Assembly: GCF_048128805.1 (NCBI RefSeq)
Contig: NC_135999.1
Location: forward strand, 25,691,659 to 25,755,658
DNA from: Centroberyx gerrardi
Lineage: Eukaryota; Chordata; Actinopteri; Beryciformes; Berycidae
DNA length: 64,000 bases
Direction of reading: 5' to 3'
Below the pieces are notes generated by a model. That model did not search any database, had not been told where the DNA came from, and was given only the letters and a program-made list of their open reading frames with translations. This document shows, in pieces, positions 24,101-35,518 of this stretch (positions within the stretch are counted from its first letter, which is position 1; each line of letters begins with the position of its first letter). The translations under genes and the position numbers were made by a program.

Positions 24101-27100
24101 ATGGAAAGATCAATGACTACACTAGCTGAGGACTGGAGGCAAGTTTTGTCTGTTCTAGATGAAGGTTTAAGAGGGGAGTGGTGTTGTTGGGATTGAGGGA
24201 TTTGTGTTGTAAGGGGGCGGGTGGAGGTGGAGGGTGGGGAGGAAAGGTCTTCTTCCTCATAGACGCCCCAGGAGTCTGAGAAGAGGCGGCTGTAGCTGCG
24301 ATCCAGGCTGGGATCCGGCCCACAGTGAGAGATCGGTTGTTGTTTTTTTTCTCTGTAGACTGTTGAGTTCATTGTAGGTTCTGTTATGTTGGGTTTTGCG
24401 AACACTTGGTCCTCCTCCATCTCCAGGTCTCCTTCTTCTTTCTCATCTACCTTCTCCTCCTCTTCCTCTTCTGTGCTGTCTTTCTCCTCCTCCCTCTTTC
24501 TCTGCGTGGCGGCGAACTCGTAGATCTCCTCCATCTCCTCCTCGTTCACTTGTTCTTCACGTATCTCGCCGTCTCCTGAGGCGAGGTCATCGGCTCGACT
24601 GTCTTTTTCCAACCGTACTTCTCCATCCCTTCCTCCATCTGTATCCGTCCCATCGTCGTCTTCATCCTCTTCGTTCCACATGGAGCGGAGGAGCTCCATG
24701 AAGGCCTGGTCCGTTTGGTCCTCAGACTGCTGCTCCTCGCTTGGGCCGTCTGCTCCTTCTCCCTGGGTCACTGCCTCTTCTTGGTGACGCTGACAAAGCT
24801 GCCGAAGCTCCTCCAAGTCAAATCTTAACAGTAAAACACGGACAAAGACAAGAGAGAACAGTAGTCAAACAAAACTGCATTCAATGTTTTCCTCTGGAGA
24901 ACAATATAGGATTTTTCCACTGGATAAAAATATGATATGATTCATACATCATTTTCGGAACTAATTGCATATGCAGTAGAATATGAACCCTTCTGGAATC
25001 AACAAAGAACAAAACTCTTTTAATACTGAAATACTTCTGCACCAAATCTTACATACATACATACATTTCCAAATCTACAGTTAAAAAGCTGCATTTATCG
25101 ACAAGGAAATCCCAACAATTCTGCCATCTATTGTAAAATAATAATTTTGAAGAAGTCTTCTACTATGGATATAACTTTAGAAGTCTTGGTTCAAATAAAC
25201 ATGGTTCCAATGTATGTGTTTACTTTACTTTTGATACACACTAGGTCCTTCTTTACTGTGATTATGGGTATGACAGTGAGGCAGCAAAGTACCCAGAATC
25301 ATAGTAAATAAGTCTTTGGTTTTTTACAGTTACCAATGCATATGCACTGTCTGAAAAGTTATGTTCAATGTAGCATACACATTACACACAAGAATAAAAA
25401 CAGGAGAAAATAAGAAACATCGCTAACCAGCTTCCTAGTAACCACCAGAGTTGGAACAGCAACTCACGCTTGTAAGACACACTTGACTAAGCAGACTGCT
25501 TGGTTGAAACTACCTGTTGTATAAATGCACATAAACATTCGGGCCCTTTCCGCCTCATACTGACCTGGATGCCAGCTCCAGTACATGAGGCAGCAGGGAG
25601 GCTGAGATGGGACAGTGGGATGTGTAGAGGTACTGGAGCAGAGCGCACACCGCCTGTCCTGGAACCTCACCCATCAACACCCTCTGGGCGGCAGGCATGC
25701 CTTCCTCCTGCACCCCAAAACCACTGTCGTGCACCTGTGGGAGGAGGAGAGGGGGGAGGAGAGAGAGAGTAAGGGGATGAAAGGCAGAGAAAGAAAAAAG
25801 TGAGGATGGCAGTTTGAAATACATATTGGCACATTTTTTATACACACAGTTTTGAAATCAAGATAAAGTATTGCTATTAGGCTGTACAATTATGGTCAAA
25901 ATGATTATCCTGATTATTTTCCCAGATATTGTGATCATGACTATTCCCAATCACTAGTCTTGGATGATTTCAGTAACTGCTGCACTTTTGGCACCTTATA
26001 GTAACATCTTGCTTATTTAAAAATTTGAACGTTGTCGTTGTTGTATGATTATTAATTGTGGAAACTAAAATCATGCTAAACAATTACACACGACCAATTG
26101 TGCAGCCCTAGTTCCTATACTAATAGACTGCACTTGGCATCACACACAGTGTTCAGTATAGTTAGTTACCATTTGTGCCAGCAGGGGGCAGCGGGCGTAC
26201 AGCATGAATGAATGGGCAAAGTAGACTTCACCGCTGTCCACCTGGAGCTGCACATCACTGAGCTGAGGGTTGTTCACCATGCTGCTCAGGTCTGATGTCA
26301 GCCTGGACAGCGCCACCTATGGGGAACACAACAGCACAACACATTAGGGGTCAAAGCATTGAGGGAATAAAGACAGGATCGTGGTTGTGTCCCTATGGGT
26401 GACACAGTGTTTCCTGCAGGTTCTTGCGGTGTTGGCCATGTTGTCCTGCAGGCACACAGGACAAGAAACATTGTTTATGTATCGTATCGGTTTGTTAAAA
26501 CTCTTAGTAGTCGGATACCAAAAAATCAAGGTGTAAGAAAGCAGACATACACTGTGCATAATACGATACAGCCATATATTTGAGTGAAATATCAACTGTA
26601 TCAAATTGAAATAGATCAAAACCATTACTATATTAAAGTATAACCCCAGCCATTTTCGACCTGGACCCTGTTTTCCCATCAATTTCCATCATACTGACCG
26701 ATTCTGATGAAAATCTCAACAATTGCTTCACTGTACAGCTACTTATGTCTTTCTTGCCTGGGTGTGCAGCTCTACAATACAGTCCTATAGAGCCAGTGGA
26801 CATTCCAAATATCAACAACATGTGTATATATATTTAATTTTCAGTTTAGCCATGACCTGACAACTTTCATTACTTACTTTGCACAACTATTTTGACACAT
26901 GTAGACAGACATTACAGAGTGAGCAATCAATATGTAATATGGATTGGAGAGCCGCACATCCAGGTAAGCAAGATATAAGTAGCTCTATAGTGAGGCAATT
27001 TACAAGATTTTGGTAAGAATCGAACAGTATGATGGAAATTGATGTGAAAATTTGATCCAGGTTGAAAGTGGTCAGGGTTATGATTTAATCGGATTATGAG

Positions 27101-30100
27101 TGGTCTTACTGATTTGTGGCTGCCTCGTTCTTCATCTGCTCCTGGACGGCCGGTGGGCCTCCTCCTCCTCGCTTGGCGGTGGCTGCGCTCTGTGTGGGTG
27201 GGTGTTGTTTCTGGCAGGAAGCCACTCAGACAGAGGTCAGCCTGCTCCTCTGGCTCCTCCAGGACAAAACCACTGAGATGGAGGTCAGGGGTCAGACCGG
27301 CGCTGCTTTGCTTGTCTGGGGGGAACAGAGACAAACAGGATCAGAATTACTGGACAAGTAATTTTGCACATACAAGCAGTTCGACTTGATGGGTTGCACC
27401 CGTCATTCAGATAACAAAAAAATCATTAAAATGGCAGGTGAAACTAAGGCATAATTATCAATCATCTGTGCCTGTGTGAGTGTGTATGAGCGCTGTGAGT
27501 TACATGCAAGGAGGGTGAACATGATGTCCAGGTCTGTCCAGCTAAGTATGCAATGTACGGTATTTCAGGGTATGGGTATATCCCCTAGAGAGAGTGTGTG
27601 TTACCTTTCGTAGGGCGTGAGACAGTGTAACCCCACTGGGTGAGGGTCATGCCGTCTTCAGCCAGCTCCATCAGGTCCTTGAGTGCCTGGCTGCCCACTG
27701 GGACCTGTCCCGTCCCCGGGGTGGAGGGAGCTGGGGAGGGGGCGGTCTGGGAGGAGGAGGGGAGGGTGGAGCTCCTGGTCACCGGGACAGGGGTTCCTTC
27801 TCCAACGGGTCGGACAGAAGAATCAGGCTTGTCCTTGGTGGTGGAGACTATGTCAGTCTAGAAGTGGAGGGGAATAGAGAGGATTGGGTTTTTTTTCTAG
27901 TATCTCAGCAAGACACATTTGTTAATTAGTCAATGCATTTCAATCCAGGAATCAATTTTCTCATTTCAACAACATTAGTTAACAATACCTGTTGTGAATG
28001 CAAGGCAGGAAAATAAAATTTTAATCCACTGGCAACAGTGGCAGTCACATTCACTATTGCAGCCACTTTCTATATTTACCAGCCAAATTTGATTTGTAGA
28101 ATAAAAAATGAACCACCAGACAGCGGGTGGTTATCTATCTTGAGTGGCAAGTAAAGTAAAACAAGCACTGAGTACAGGCCGACGGCTGTGTTCAATTCAA
28201 TTCAGTTAAATTCAATGCAATGCACTGAAGCATTGCCACACGGTTATCAGTTAAATTACCTAATTCCACTAACATTACATAAATACCACAAGGTAATAAC
28301 GTTACCTACCATTAAAGTTTGTATGGCAGCAGAATACAATACAAGTTATCAAGTTACTGTTGACAAATCCCGTTACCAACACAGGTGAGTTTGTGTTTGA
28401 GCAGATTGTGGAATGTTAAGTTTCACTTTTGTTTTCACACCGGGAGACTCTGTGGGTTGAGTTCAATGCTGCTGGTCTGCTGTCTGTACATCTCCGCATG
28501 ACAAACATGACGTGATGTGACATCAGGCACAGAGATCATTTCGAGATCACAGAGATCGATTTAGATCAATTTCTATACATTGACCAACTTTATATTTTGT
28601 GGCAGTGTGCCAGTATGGGAAAGACATTGCATGATCTCGCAGCCAAAGACGCCCTCTAGAGGCCATCTGACAAAGTGTTGATAACTGACTGCTTGACTGA
28701 CTGCCTGCCTGACCTGAATATACCTCTTGATGCCCTCACCTTACCATAAACGTACCAGCCACAGCCAAAATGTACCAACATTTGGCTGGTCTGATGTGGT
28801 CTTATGTGAGAATGTGATAGATGCAATACAACAGAGTGTGTAAAACTCGTCTCTCTCACCATTGCCTTTTCCCACGGCACTATGAACTCCCTGAGCTCCG
28901 GCGTGTAGAACTCAGACAGACAGGTGGGCCCTCCGTCCTGCAATGCACTCTTCTGCCAGAGGGGGGCAGCACCGCTCCAGGCAGGCAGGCTGCTGGGGCA
29001 GCGGGTAGGGGTGGGGGGCGAGGGGCCCCGGCTGCGCAGGAGCAGAGCAGAAACACGTTCCTGCAGCCTCTGCAGGGCCGCCTCGGCGTCCTGGACGAGG
29101 AGGAGCGGAGGAGGCCGCGGGACGCCACCCTTTCTCCTCTTGCCACGCCCCTTACCTGCAGCAAGAGGTGGAGAGGAGAGGAGGGGCTTCAGATGATGTC
29201 ACATCTGCATGATCAGGAACCTGCAAATAGCTTGATTATGTATATGTATAATTTTACCTGAGAAATATCTACATGTTTAGGTACTACATAGAATAACAAG
29301 TGTCTATAATGTAAAAAATAATAATGTTATACAGCACAGGGTGAGTAGGACAGGGAATTGCTAAGATTTTATCAGTGTTGATTCCTTAAAGCTGCTTTCA
29401 TATAGGATGCGATAACTCCACCTCTGTGCTCTAAAACACATTATTTCCCATGGTTTGTGCCATTGTGCGTCCAATAGGGACCAGTAGGGAAGTAGTGGTA
29501 TTAGAGTTTCCCAAATTATACACAACACACTGTTACAGTCTCAAAAGGTTTCAAAACGGCCACATTATGAGAACAGTAAATTAAAATGGAGAAGGTAGGG
29601 ATTAAGCGTCTTGCTCAGGGACACTTCAGCAGGTCTGATGCTTGCTGACACAGAGGTTTGAACCCAGGTTTACCAATACACAGGATCTGATGTGATTATC
29701 CCTTGTGCTATTAAACTAGGCCTAGTAGAAAGCTGTAGAAACTAGGCCTAAGTAGAAACCTGGCTTGAATGTTAGGGGATGGGTGTTGGAGAAAATACAT
29801 TTTTGTGTTGCCAGCAGAGATAATATAGTGTTACTACTGTACCTGCATCCGGCCTCCACTTCAGCAGTGGAGTCATAGAGGTGTGAGAGGCAGCGGTCTC
29901 CCTCTGTATCTCTCTCTCCACCTCCTGGTCCAGCAGGGAGGAGGACAGGGCCAGGGCCACCATGGTGTCCTCGTCCAGCGACTGGGTCTTCTTCCTGGGC
30001 TTCTTCCTCGGTCGGAGGAGCGGCTCGGACGGACCTTTCCTCTTGGCGCCTCCGGTCTGCGCACTGAATGAGGAATTTTAAAAAAGTTAATATACCAGAC

Positions 30101-31227
30101 AGCGTTTAGTTAGTGAGTTATTCAGTCAATGTAACCATAATGTTCCATAACACTGCAAGTATTCATGTACTGGTATGGTTTTGTTGGAATCAAATGACTG
30201 AACTTGAGGGCCATCAGTCCCCGTGTATAATGACAATCTAAGTGTGATTCTAACTGTGATATTTGATTGTTTTACACCTGCATTCACACTGCGAAATAAA
30301 CTTCTCAAAAGCAATGCTTGGAGAACAGCTGCATCCATCGTTGGGGTTGATGGTAAAGTTTTTTCCTGTTTATTTTTCATTAATTCTACCTAATTTTATT
30401 AATTCTACCTAATTAGCACTTGCTAGCTCGAAATGTTAACTCAACAAAACAATGCAACATTATGAAAGGCAACACCAAACCAGTGAAAAATACATAATTT
30501 GTATAAAAGTATAGCTTATTTTTCTTGGTCAAAACTCCATGAAACCACTACAGAAATGCAATCAGAGCCTCTCACACCGCCCACAATCAGTCAGAACGAC
30601 CCATTGACCAAGTTGCTCACAGTGTGAACACACAGTAAGAGGTGCGATTGGATTGGTAGAAGTTGCTGAGTTTGACTCACAGTTGGTTAGCAGCGCTGTC
30701 AGTCTGGGCCTCGGCAGCCTGTCTCTGCAGAGCCTGCAGAAGGTCAGCCGGGGCCACGCCCATATCTGAGGAGCAACGCTTCAGGTGGGCGGAGCGACTC
30801 TTCTGAGACTTGAACCTCTTGCCACAGATGGGACAGTCGGGGACACCGGGGGGAGGGGGAGGAGGAGGAGGGGCTGGAGCAGCGTCTTCATTCTTGTCCA
30901 AACACCTGCAAAAGAGATTTAAAGTTACAAATTTTCCATCCCAGAAGAGTGGAGATTTTAGGACTGTAGCTTATCAGCAGGCCAGGGAAGGATATAAGGA
31001 GGACAGCTTCACTCGTTTAGACATGTCATTATACTCTGTGTGTTGCTGATGCCTGCCTCTCTCTCTCTCAACACCTTGAGATCTTCTTCCTTTAATGAAT
31101 TTCATAAAAAACAGTCATTGTCCAACCTGCTCCTTGACCAAACTCCTAATACTTATTCTAGCAACTCTCTATAGTATCATACTGGCAACAGGTTTGGCCA
31201 GCGGACTGCTGAGCCTTAACACACACA

Positions 31228-31262
<35 letters not shown>

Positions 31263-32787
31263 AGTCAAGTGCAATATATTATGAAAGTCTTTGAGTGCGT
31301 ACACTAGTATATTCCCTGTTGATGGCTTTGACCCTTGAAATCCCTGCTATTTGTTACATATAATGATTGCAATCTAGCAATTTAAGCTTGTTCTGCTGTT
31401 GCACTCACTTCAAGTAACTCTGGGTGAGAGCGTCAGTCAAATGCCTAAAATGTAAATCTAACACCGTCGAACCTGTTTAGGTGCTGCGTGCGTCCCTCGG
31501 GGCTGATGTGGGACAGGTCTCTGTGGCAGAGCTGACAGAAGAAGAGGCCTCCGTCCTCCAGGTTCATGGTCTGGGCCTCCGCTGCCTCCCTGTCCAGCTC
31601 CTGCTGCAGCCTGAGGGCCAGCGCCTCGTCGCTGTCCTGCGGCTCCGGGTGGAGGCCAGAGGTGGAGGTGGACGGCTCTGGACTGTCTGGATACAGGGGG
31701 GAGAAGGGAGGAGAATATACAGATATAAACAGAGGTGTGATGGTGTACCACGGAGGAAAAAAAACAAAAACAAATGCTAATTACATCCCCACACATTTCT
31801 ATTACCATGACAACTGCAATTACTGGCTTTTTCAGATGCTGGTCATGTTTCTGTTTCATGTCCTGCATGTAGGATCAGTGTGTATTAGGTCTGCAACTAA
31901 CAATTATTTTCATTCTCAGTTAATCTATGGAATATTTTTTCAAATAATTAATTAATCATTTACTCTATAAAATGTCAAAAATAACGGCCCATCACAAGTT
32001 ACCAGAACCCAGTGTGTAGATTGCTAGCCTGGCCAGCAGCCAACCCCCCCCCCCCAGCCCCATAAATATTCATTTTTAATTATATGAAACAGAGAAAAGC
32101 AGCAATGATAAATGACTATGATTAATCGATTATCAAAATTATAGTAGACTAATTTTCTGACAAGCGACTAATCGTTTCAGCACTAGTGTGTATACAAGCC
32201 AGAGCTCAAACAAGAATATATGCAACCCAAGGAGAGGCTTAAAGAGAGGAAAACTGAGGGACTGAGTGTGTGAGTGTGTGTGTGTGTGTGTGTGTGATGC
32301 ACAGTGGAAACCTGTGAGGAGCCGAGCCTCCTGTCATCTCACCTGGTCTTTGTGGCGGCGGTGGTGGAGGAGGAGGAGGCATCCCGTCACTCTCGCTCCC
32401 TGTTGGCCGGCTCTTCTCCTTGTGCACCATCCTCGGTGGACTGGCTCTCTTGAACTGTCGCATTCGGAGCAGCACTTTCTCTTTGGCCCTCAAACCTCTC
32501 AACCCAACCGTCTCCCCTGCTTCCACCGGGACACCAGAATCCACAGAAACCGACGACCCAGCGTCTCCCGAATCGTGCCCAAACCCTCCATTGACTACTG
32601 GTTGTTTTGACATAGTAGAGACAGTCTGGGTTGCGCTGACAGCTGTAGCACACCTGGACCCCGAGTCTCCATCTTTCTTATTCTTCCTCTTGTCTCCAGC
32701 CTCTGCCTGAGTGTCGCCTGCTTTCCTGCGAACCCGTTTCAGCAGCTTTGAGCAGAGATCTACAAAGTCCTGGTCCGAGTCGTCCAT
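19880..32787 (-). CDS. slx4: SLX4 (BTBD12/FANCP), structure-specific endonuclease scaffold (complete coding sequence, 13 exons)
   Basis: SLX4 is the nuclear platform for SLX1, XPF-ERCC1 and MUS81-EME1 in Holliday-junction resolution and interstrand crosslink repair (family knowledge). Coding exons in transcript order are 32787-32343 (exon from 32848), 31686-31473, 30905-30681, 30063-29843, 29155-28860, 27857-27605, 27315-27110, 26316-26170, 25734-25565, 24823-22152, 21473-21374, 21145-20822 and 20252-19880. Every junction keeps phase, giving 1881 residues (human 1834). Domains in order: two UBZ4 zinc fingers (about 197-222 and 243-266), the XPF-binding MLR region (about 325-345 plus the next exon), BTB (about 621-745), a very acidic low-complexity region in the 2.7-kb exon, SAP-like segment (about 1650-1675) and SLX1-binding C-terminal domain (about 1772-1845). 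An in-frame TAA 21 bases upstream supports the ATG. The gene is downstream of CREBBP, the order expected from human 16p13.3. Confidence 0.96.
21779..21822 (+). repeat. (TAG)n microsatellite in an SLX4 intron
   Basis: An imperfect trinucleotide run, interrupted once by AATGGTGG, lies in the intron between the SLX4 exons at 22152 and 21473. Confidence 0.9.
22152..24823 (-). other. slx4: SLX4 large acidic exon with SUMO-interaction motifs
   Basis: This 2672-base exon codes mostly for low-complexity Ser/Pro/Glu-rich sequence, including Glu runs near both ends. Two stretches look like SUMO-interacting motifs: VVIDLSIS and ELIVLSDSSEE, each a hydrophobic core with acidic or serine flank. Human SLX4 has SIMs in the equivalent part of the protein. 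I could not find by eye a clear TRF2-binding HxLxP motif of the human kind. Many long antisense frames across this exon are composition artefacts. Confidence 0.75.
25565..26316 (-). other. slx4: SLX4 BTB domain (exons 26316-26170 and 25734-25565)
   Basis: The two exons encode LSDVQLQVDSGEVYFAHSFM, LYARCPLLAQM and then AVCALLQYLYTSHCPISASL, the usual BTB/POZ order. The next exon continues FDLEELRQLCQRH. In human SLX4 the BTB domain dimerises the scaffold and supports XPF function. The intervening intron holds an imperfect repeat at about 25880-26110. Confidence 0.93.
29575..29735 (+). repeat. SINE-like interspersed repeat in an SLX4 intron
   Basis: The sequence GGATTAAGCGTCTTGCTCAG, then GGACACTTCAGCAGG and TTTGAACCCAGGTTT, is typical of a repeat found in many fish genomes. 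Its ends are not resolved. Confidence 0.5.
30681..31686 (-). other. slx4: SLX4 tandem UBZ4 ubiquitin-binding zinc fingers (two exons)
   Basis: Exon 31686-31473 encodes FFCQLCHRDLSHISPEGRTQ followed by HLNR; its last Cys comes from the next exon (RCLDK), so the first UBZ4 finger is split by an intron just before its final ligand. Exon 30905-30681 encodes the second finger CPICGKRFKSQKSRSAHLKRC after an eight-proline run. Both keep the C-x2-C...H-x3-C pattern. In human SLX4 these fingers bind ubiquitin and recruit the scaffold to crosslinks. Both fingers look intact. Confidence 0.93.
31215..31260 (+). repeat. (CA)n microsatellite and adjacent SINE tail in an SLX4 intron
   Basis: An almost pure CA run. 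Shortly after it, at about 31405-31458, lies CTCTGGGTGAGAGCGTCAGT and AAATGCCTAAAATGTAAAT, close to the conserved 3' tail of fish V-SINE-type elements. Confidence 0.75.
31886..32185. mobile_element. hAT-like MITE in an SLX4 intron with 8-bp target duplication
   Basis: The 300-bp element runs from TAGGTCTGCAACTAACAATT to GACTAATCGTTTCAGCACTA and is bracketed by GTGTGTAT at 31878-31885 and 32186-32193. A second copy in opposite orientation lies at 34462-35042. No coding capacity is seen. Confidence 0.85.
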
Positions 32788-33480
32788 GATGTTGTGCCTT
32801 TTCTCACATTAAGGCTCAGCCAACATGTCACCGACTGTGGTGTTTAGCCTGCAGGAGGAGACTAGGTTAGAGCGGTGGTGCCCAAATTTGGGTTCAAGGG
32901 CCATTAGGGGTCTCCAGTAAAATGAGGAACAGGTTCATTTCACACTTTTTCCCGCTCACTAGACGTCAGCATGATGACAGAACATATGATAGGTGTTTTG
33001 CCTATAAAATCTCAACTGTGCTCACTGTTACAGCCCCAAATACACAAGAGAACAGTTTATGCTACTCTTCTTCTTAAATCCTTCTTCCACAACTACAAAA
33101 ATCTTGGGACAAAATCTTATCAGATGAGGGTCTAATGCATTTCTTTTTTGGGGGTCTTTGAGGTAAAAAAAAATAAAAGTCTGGGAACCCCTGAATTAGA
33201 CAACAAGCAGCTAGGTTAGCTAGCTCTTCGTGCTAACACCAGGCTAACACTGTATGAACACTCGCCGGTGAGATTAGCTTTCATCGCTGTGCATTTACTA
33301 ATCTGTCGCAGTAGTGAAATATATAACCGCTACGTGTTAATTATGTGTACATACATATAACGGGCCAAAATCGTGGGGTTTGTTTTTAAAGTACTCACAT
33401 TCGACCGCTTCATTTTGTACTTCCGGTCATGTGACGGTGAGCGAACGCAGCCGTTCCAAGTCACGTGACGAGGGCGCGAG
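32343..33480 (-). promoter_or_regulatory. SLX4 5' region: promoter, non-coding exon 1 and leader with spliced upstream ORF
   Basis: A likely first exon ends at 33399 with donor GTGAGT; exon 2 begins at 32848 after a good pyrimidine tract and CAG. Joining them creates an 11-codon upstream ORF, MKRSNAKHHSR then stop (33413-33399 plus 32848-32828), 41 bases before the SLX4 ATG. Upstream on the plus strand, ACTTCCGG at 33419-33426 is an ETS site on the gene strand, and the palindrome GTCACGTGAC at 33460-33469 is a perfect E-box of USF/CLEAR type. The area is CpG-rich. Transcription start is inferred, not observed. Confidence 0.6.
32873..33193. mobile_element. hAT-like MITE in SLX4 intron 1
   Basis: The left end CGGTGGTGCCCAAATTTGGG and right end CTGGGAACCCCTG form imperfect inverted repeats of the CAGTGGTTCCCAAA type. 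The flanking octamers GGTTAGAG and AATTAGAC agree at six of eight positions, so the duplication has decayed. The left end sits only 25 bp from the acceptor of SLX4 exon 2 and abuts its pyrimidine tract. Confidence 0.65.
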
Positions 33481-33962
33481 TTATAAAACCCGATTTATTA
33501 AATTCTTTTTAATAATGTGGAGTGTGGACCAGTGATGCACTTGTAAATAGAGCTCCACTCTGCTCATCATTGCATCCACCAATATAAAAAATAATAATTT
33601 CTAACCTTAGAAAAGCATTATTTTCCCTTAAAACACCCCATCCTTATATAATTTACATCAGTTTAACACTACTAACTATGATATACTGTGAATTTATGTA
33701 ATCAAAAATCATTTATTTCCTCAGAAAATCATTATTCTCCTTTAAAACACGCCTCCTTATATAACTTACATCGGTTTAAAACTATTTACTGTGATACACA
33801 CTATGGATTTATGTCAGAGTTCATCAGTGCAATTTTCTTCTCTCTTCTCTTCTTAATTATTGTCCTGTTATTAAGTTACACTGCCATGTTTTAGGAAACT
33901 TCTCAGTAATAGAAAACCACAATCTCTATAAAGAGGTTGCACTTAATTCCAAAGCTTTGCTG

Positions 33963-34000
<38 letters not shown>

Positions 34001-34461
34001 TAAATACTCACACAAATATAATGAAACACTGACTACTGAAGATGTGCTTCAGACACACAATGCCTAAACCTGAGTCCATGATTTGTTGAACTGTGGGATC
34101 AGAACCCAAAATGTGTATGTAAATTTCTGTTGGGTCTCTAAATGTCTTTTTGACCTTTGACCCCAGACAGGATGAAAGACCAAGGCAAACAACCATTTAC
34201 TTCTGCTTTCTTCCCTTAAAAGACTCTATATAGCTTCCATCGGTTTGATACTACTTACTAAGAATTTAAGATTTATGTCAGCTGAAATAGGAGGGTGAAG
34301 TCCATTCTGTAAATAAAAAAAGGTGGGTAAACAGTTTAGATGTCAGTAACTGACCATCTCACACTTACAGGTGTTGTCGTACATTTCTTAAAAGTTGTCA
34401 GGCAGACTAAATCAGCTCTATCGTCAAAATCCTGCGTTACTACAGTTAAACTATCCTGGAC

Positions 34462-35042
34462 TAGTGCTGAAACTATTAGTCAATTATCAGAAAAATAAAT
34501 CAATTATAATTTTGACAATAGTTTAATCCTTTTAGTCATTTATCAAGTAATAGGGTAGAGTTTGCACCCCTGACAAATTCAGTCATGGGTGCTGGGAGGA
34601 AAAGCAACATGTAATATATATAAGGCTCCCGCACACCATCTACTTGCAAATCACAATTTAATGTAGCAACGTTTCGGTCATACACCTTCAAAGCTTTGAA
34701 GAATTTAAATCATTAAATTGTGATTTGCAAGTAGATGGTGTGTGGGAGACTTATATACAAGTCATTTATCAAATAAAAATACCAAACATTTGCTGGTTAC
34801 AGCTTCACAAATTCTAAGATTTGCTGCTTTTTCTCGGTTTCATTATCATTACAAAATTAATACTTTGTTTTTTTTGGCTGCTGGTCAGACTAAGTAAACA
34901 ATTGGAAGAAATCACTTTGGGCTCTGGTAACTTGTGATGGACATTTGTCATTATTTTTGACTGTTTCTCGACTAAACGATTAATCGAAAAAAATTATTGA
35001 TTGATTAATCGACAATGAAAATAATCTTTAGTTGCAGTTCTA
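34462..35042. mobile_element. hAT-like MITE, second copy, interrupted by a nested insertion
   Basis: It starts TAGTGCTGAAACTATTAGTC and ends TTTAGTTGCAGTTCTA, the inverse of the element at 31886-32185. Flanking octamers TCCTGGAC (34454-34461) and TCCTTGAC (35043-35050) match at seven of eight bases. Its interior is broken by a separate insertion at 34547-34760. Confidence 0.8.
34547..34760. mobile_element. Nested insertion with 12-bp duplication and a long hairpin
   Basis: The insert is bracketed by perfect 12-bp repeats GTCATTTATCAA at 34535-34546 and 34761-34772. Inside are perfect 32-bp inverted arms at 34632-34663 and 34711-34742 (starting CACACCATCTACTTGC), extendable outward with a few mismatches, around a 47-base loop. 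A snap-back MITE carried with extra sequence, or a retroposed hairpin, are both possible. Confidence 0.75.
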
Positions 35043-35518
35043 TCCTTGACATTCCCCTAACTGCCCTGACGCAGGATGGACAGCTGCTTTACTGGTTAAA
35101 CTTCTGCCTCCACACTGAAAATCTCCCTAGTTCAGTGATCAGTTATCTATTTGCCTGCTGAACAATGGACTCAAATTGTGACAAAACATCTAACTGAAAC
35201 ACTTTTCCAATTTGCATGATTTCAGGTGGAGTTTAAAACCAGTCAGGATACTGTGAAGCGCTGACATCAAAGGAAAAGTATTTGAAATATATACTGTGAT
35301 AACTTGTTGATCAGGAAGTTCTCTTTTCACTTGCCCCCCCCTCCTCAAAAAGGTCAAAGGTCGGGGTGAAAGCACCTGTGGAGCTTTCTTTGACCACTAC
35401 CACTTTTTCTTCTTCCACAATTGATGGTGCCTGAAGGCTAAATCTCAGTTAGACAACACAAATACTGACAGGAATTATTTAGTCAACGGAGTAACTCAAG
35501 TTCTTCTGTTGCACACAG

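Larger units (their letters stand above)
33481..35518. other. Intergenic region between SLX4 promoter and CREBBP 3' UTR
   Basis: No gene is seen. Contents: short AT-rich duplicated stretches (33600-33660 and 33700-33790 resemble each other), a CA microsatellite at about 33967-33997, and a large hAT-like element with a nested insertion at 34462-35042. Confidence 0.65.

Noticed and set aside
23303-24129. Several plus-strand and off-frame ORFs of about 100-130 codons
   Set aside because: They fall within the long low-complexity SLX4 exon; the minus-strand frame matches SLX4 on both sides by phase.
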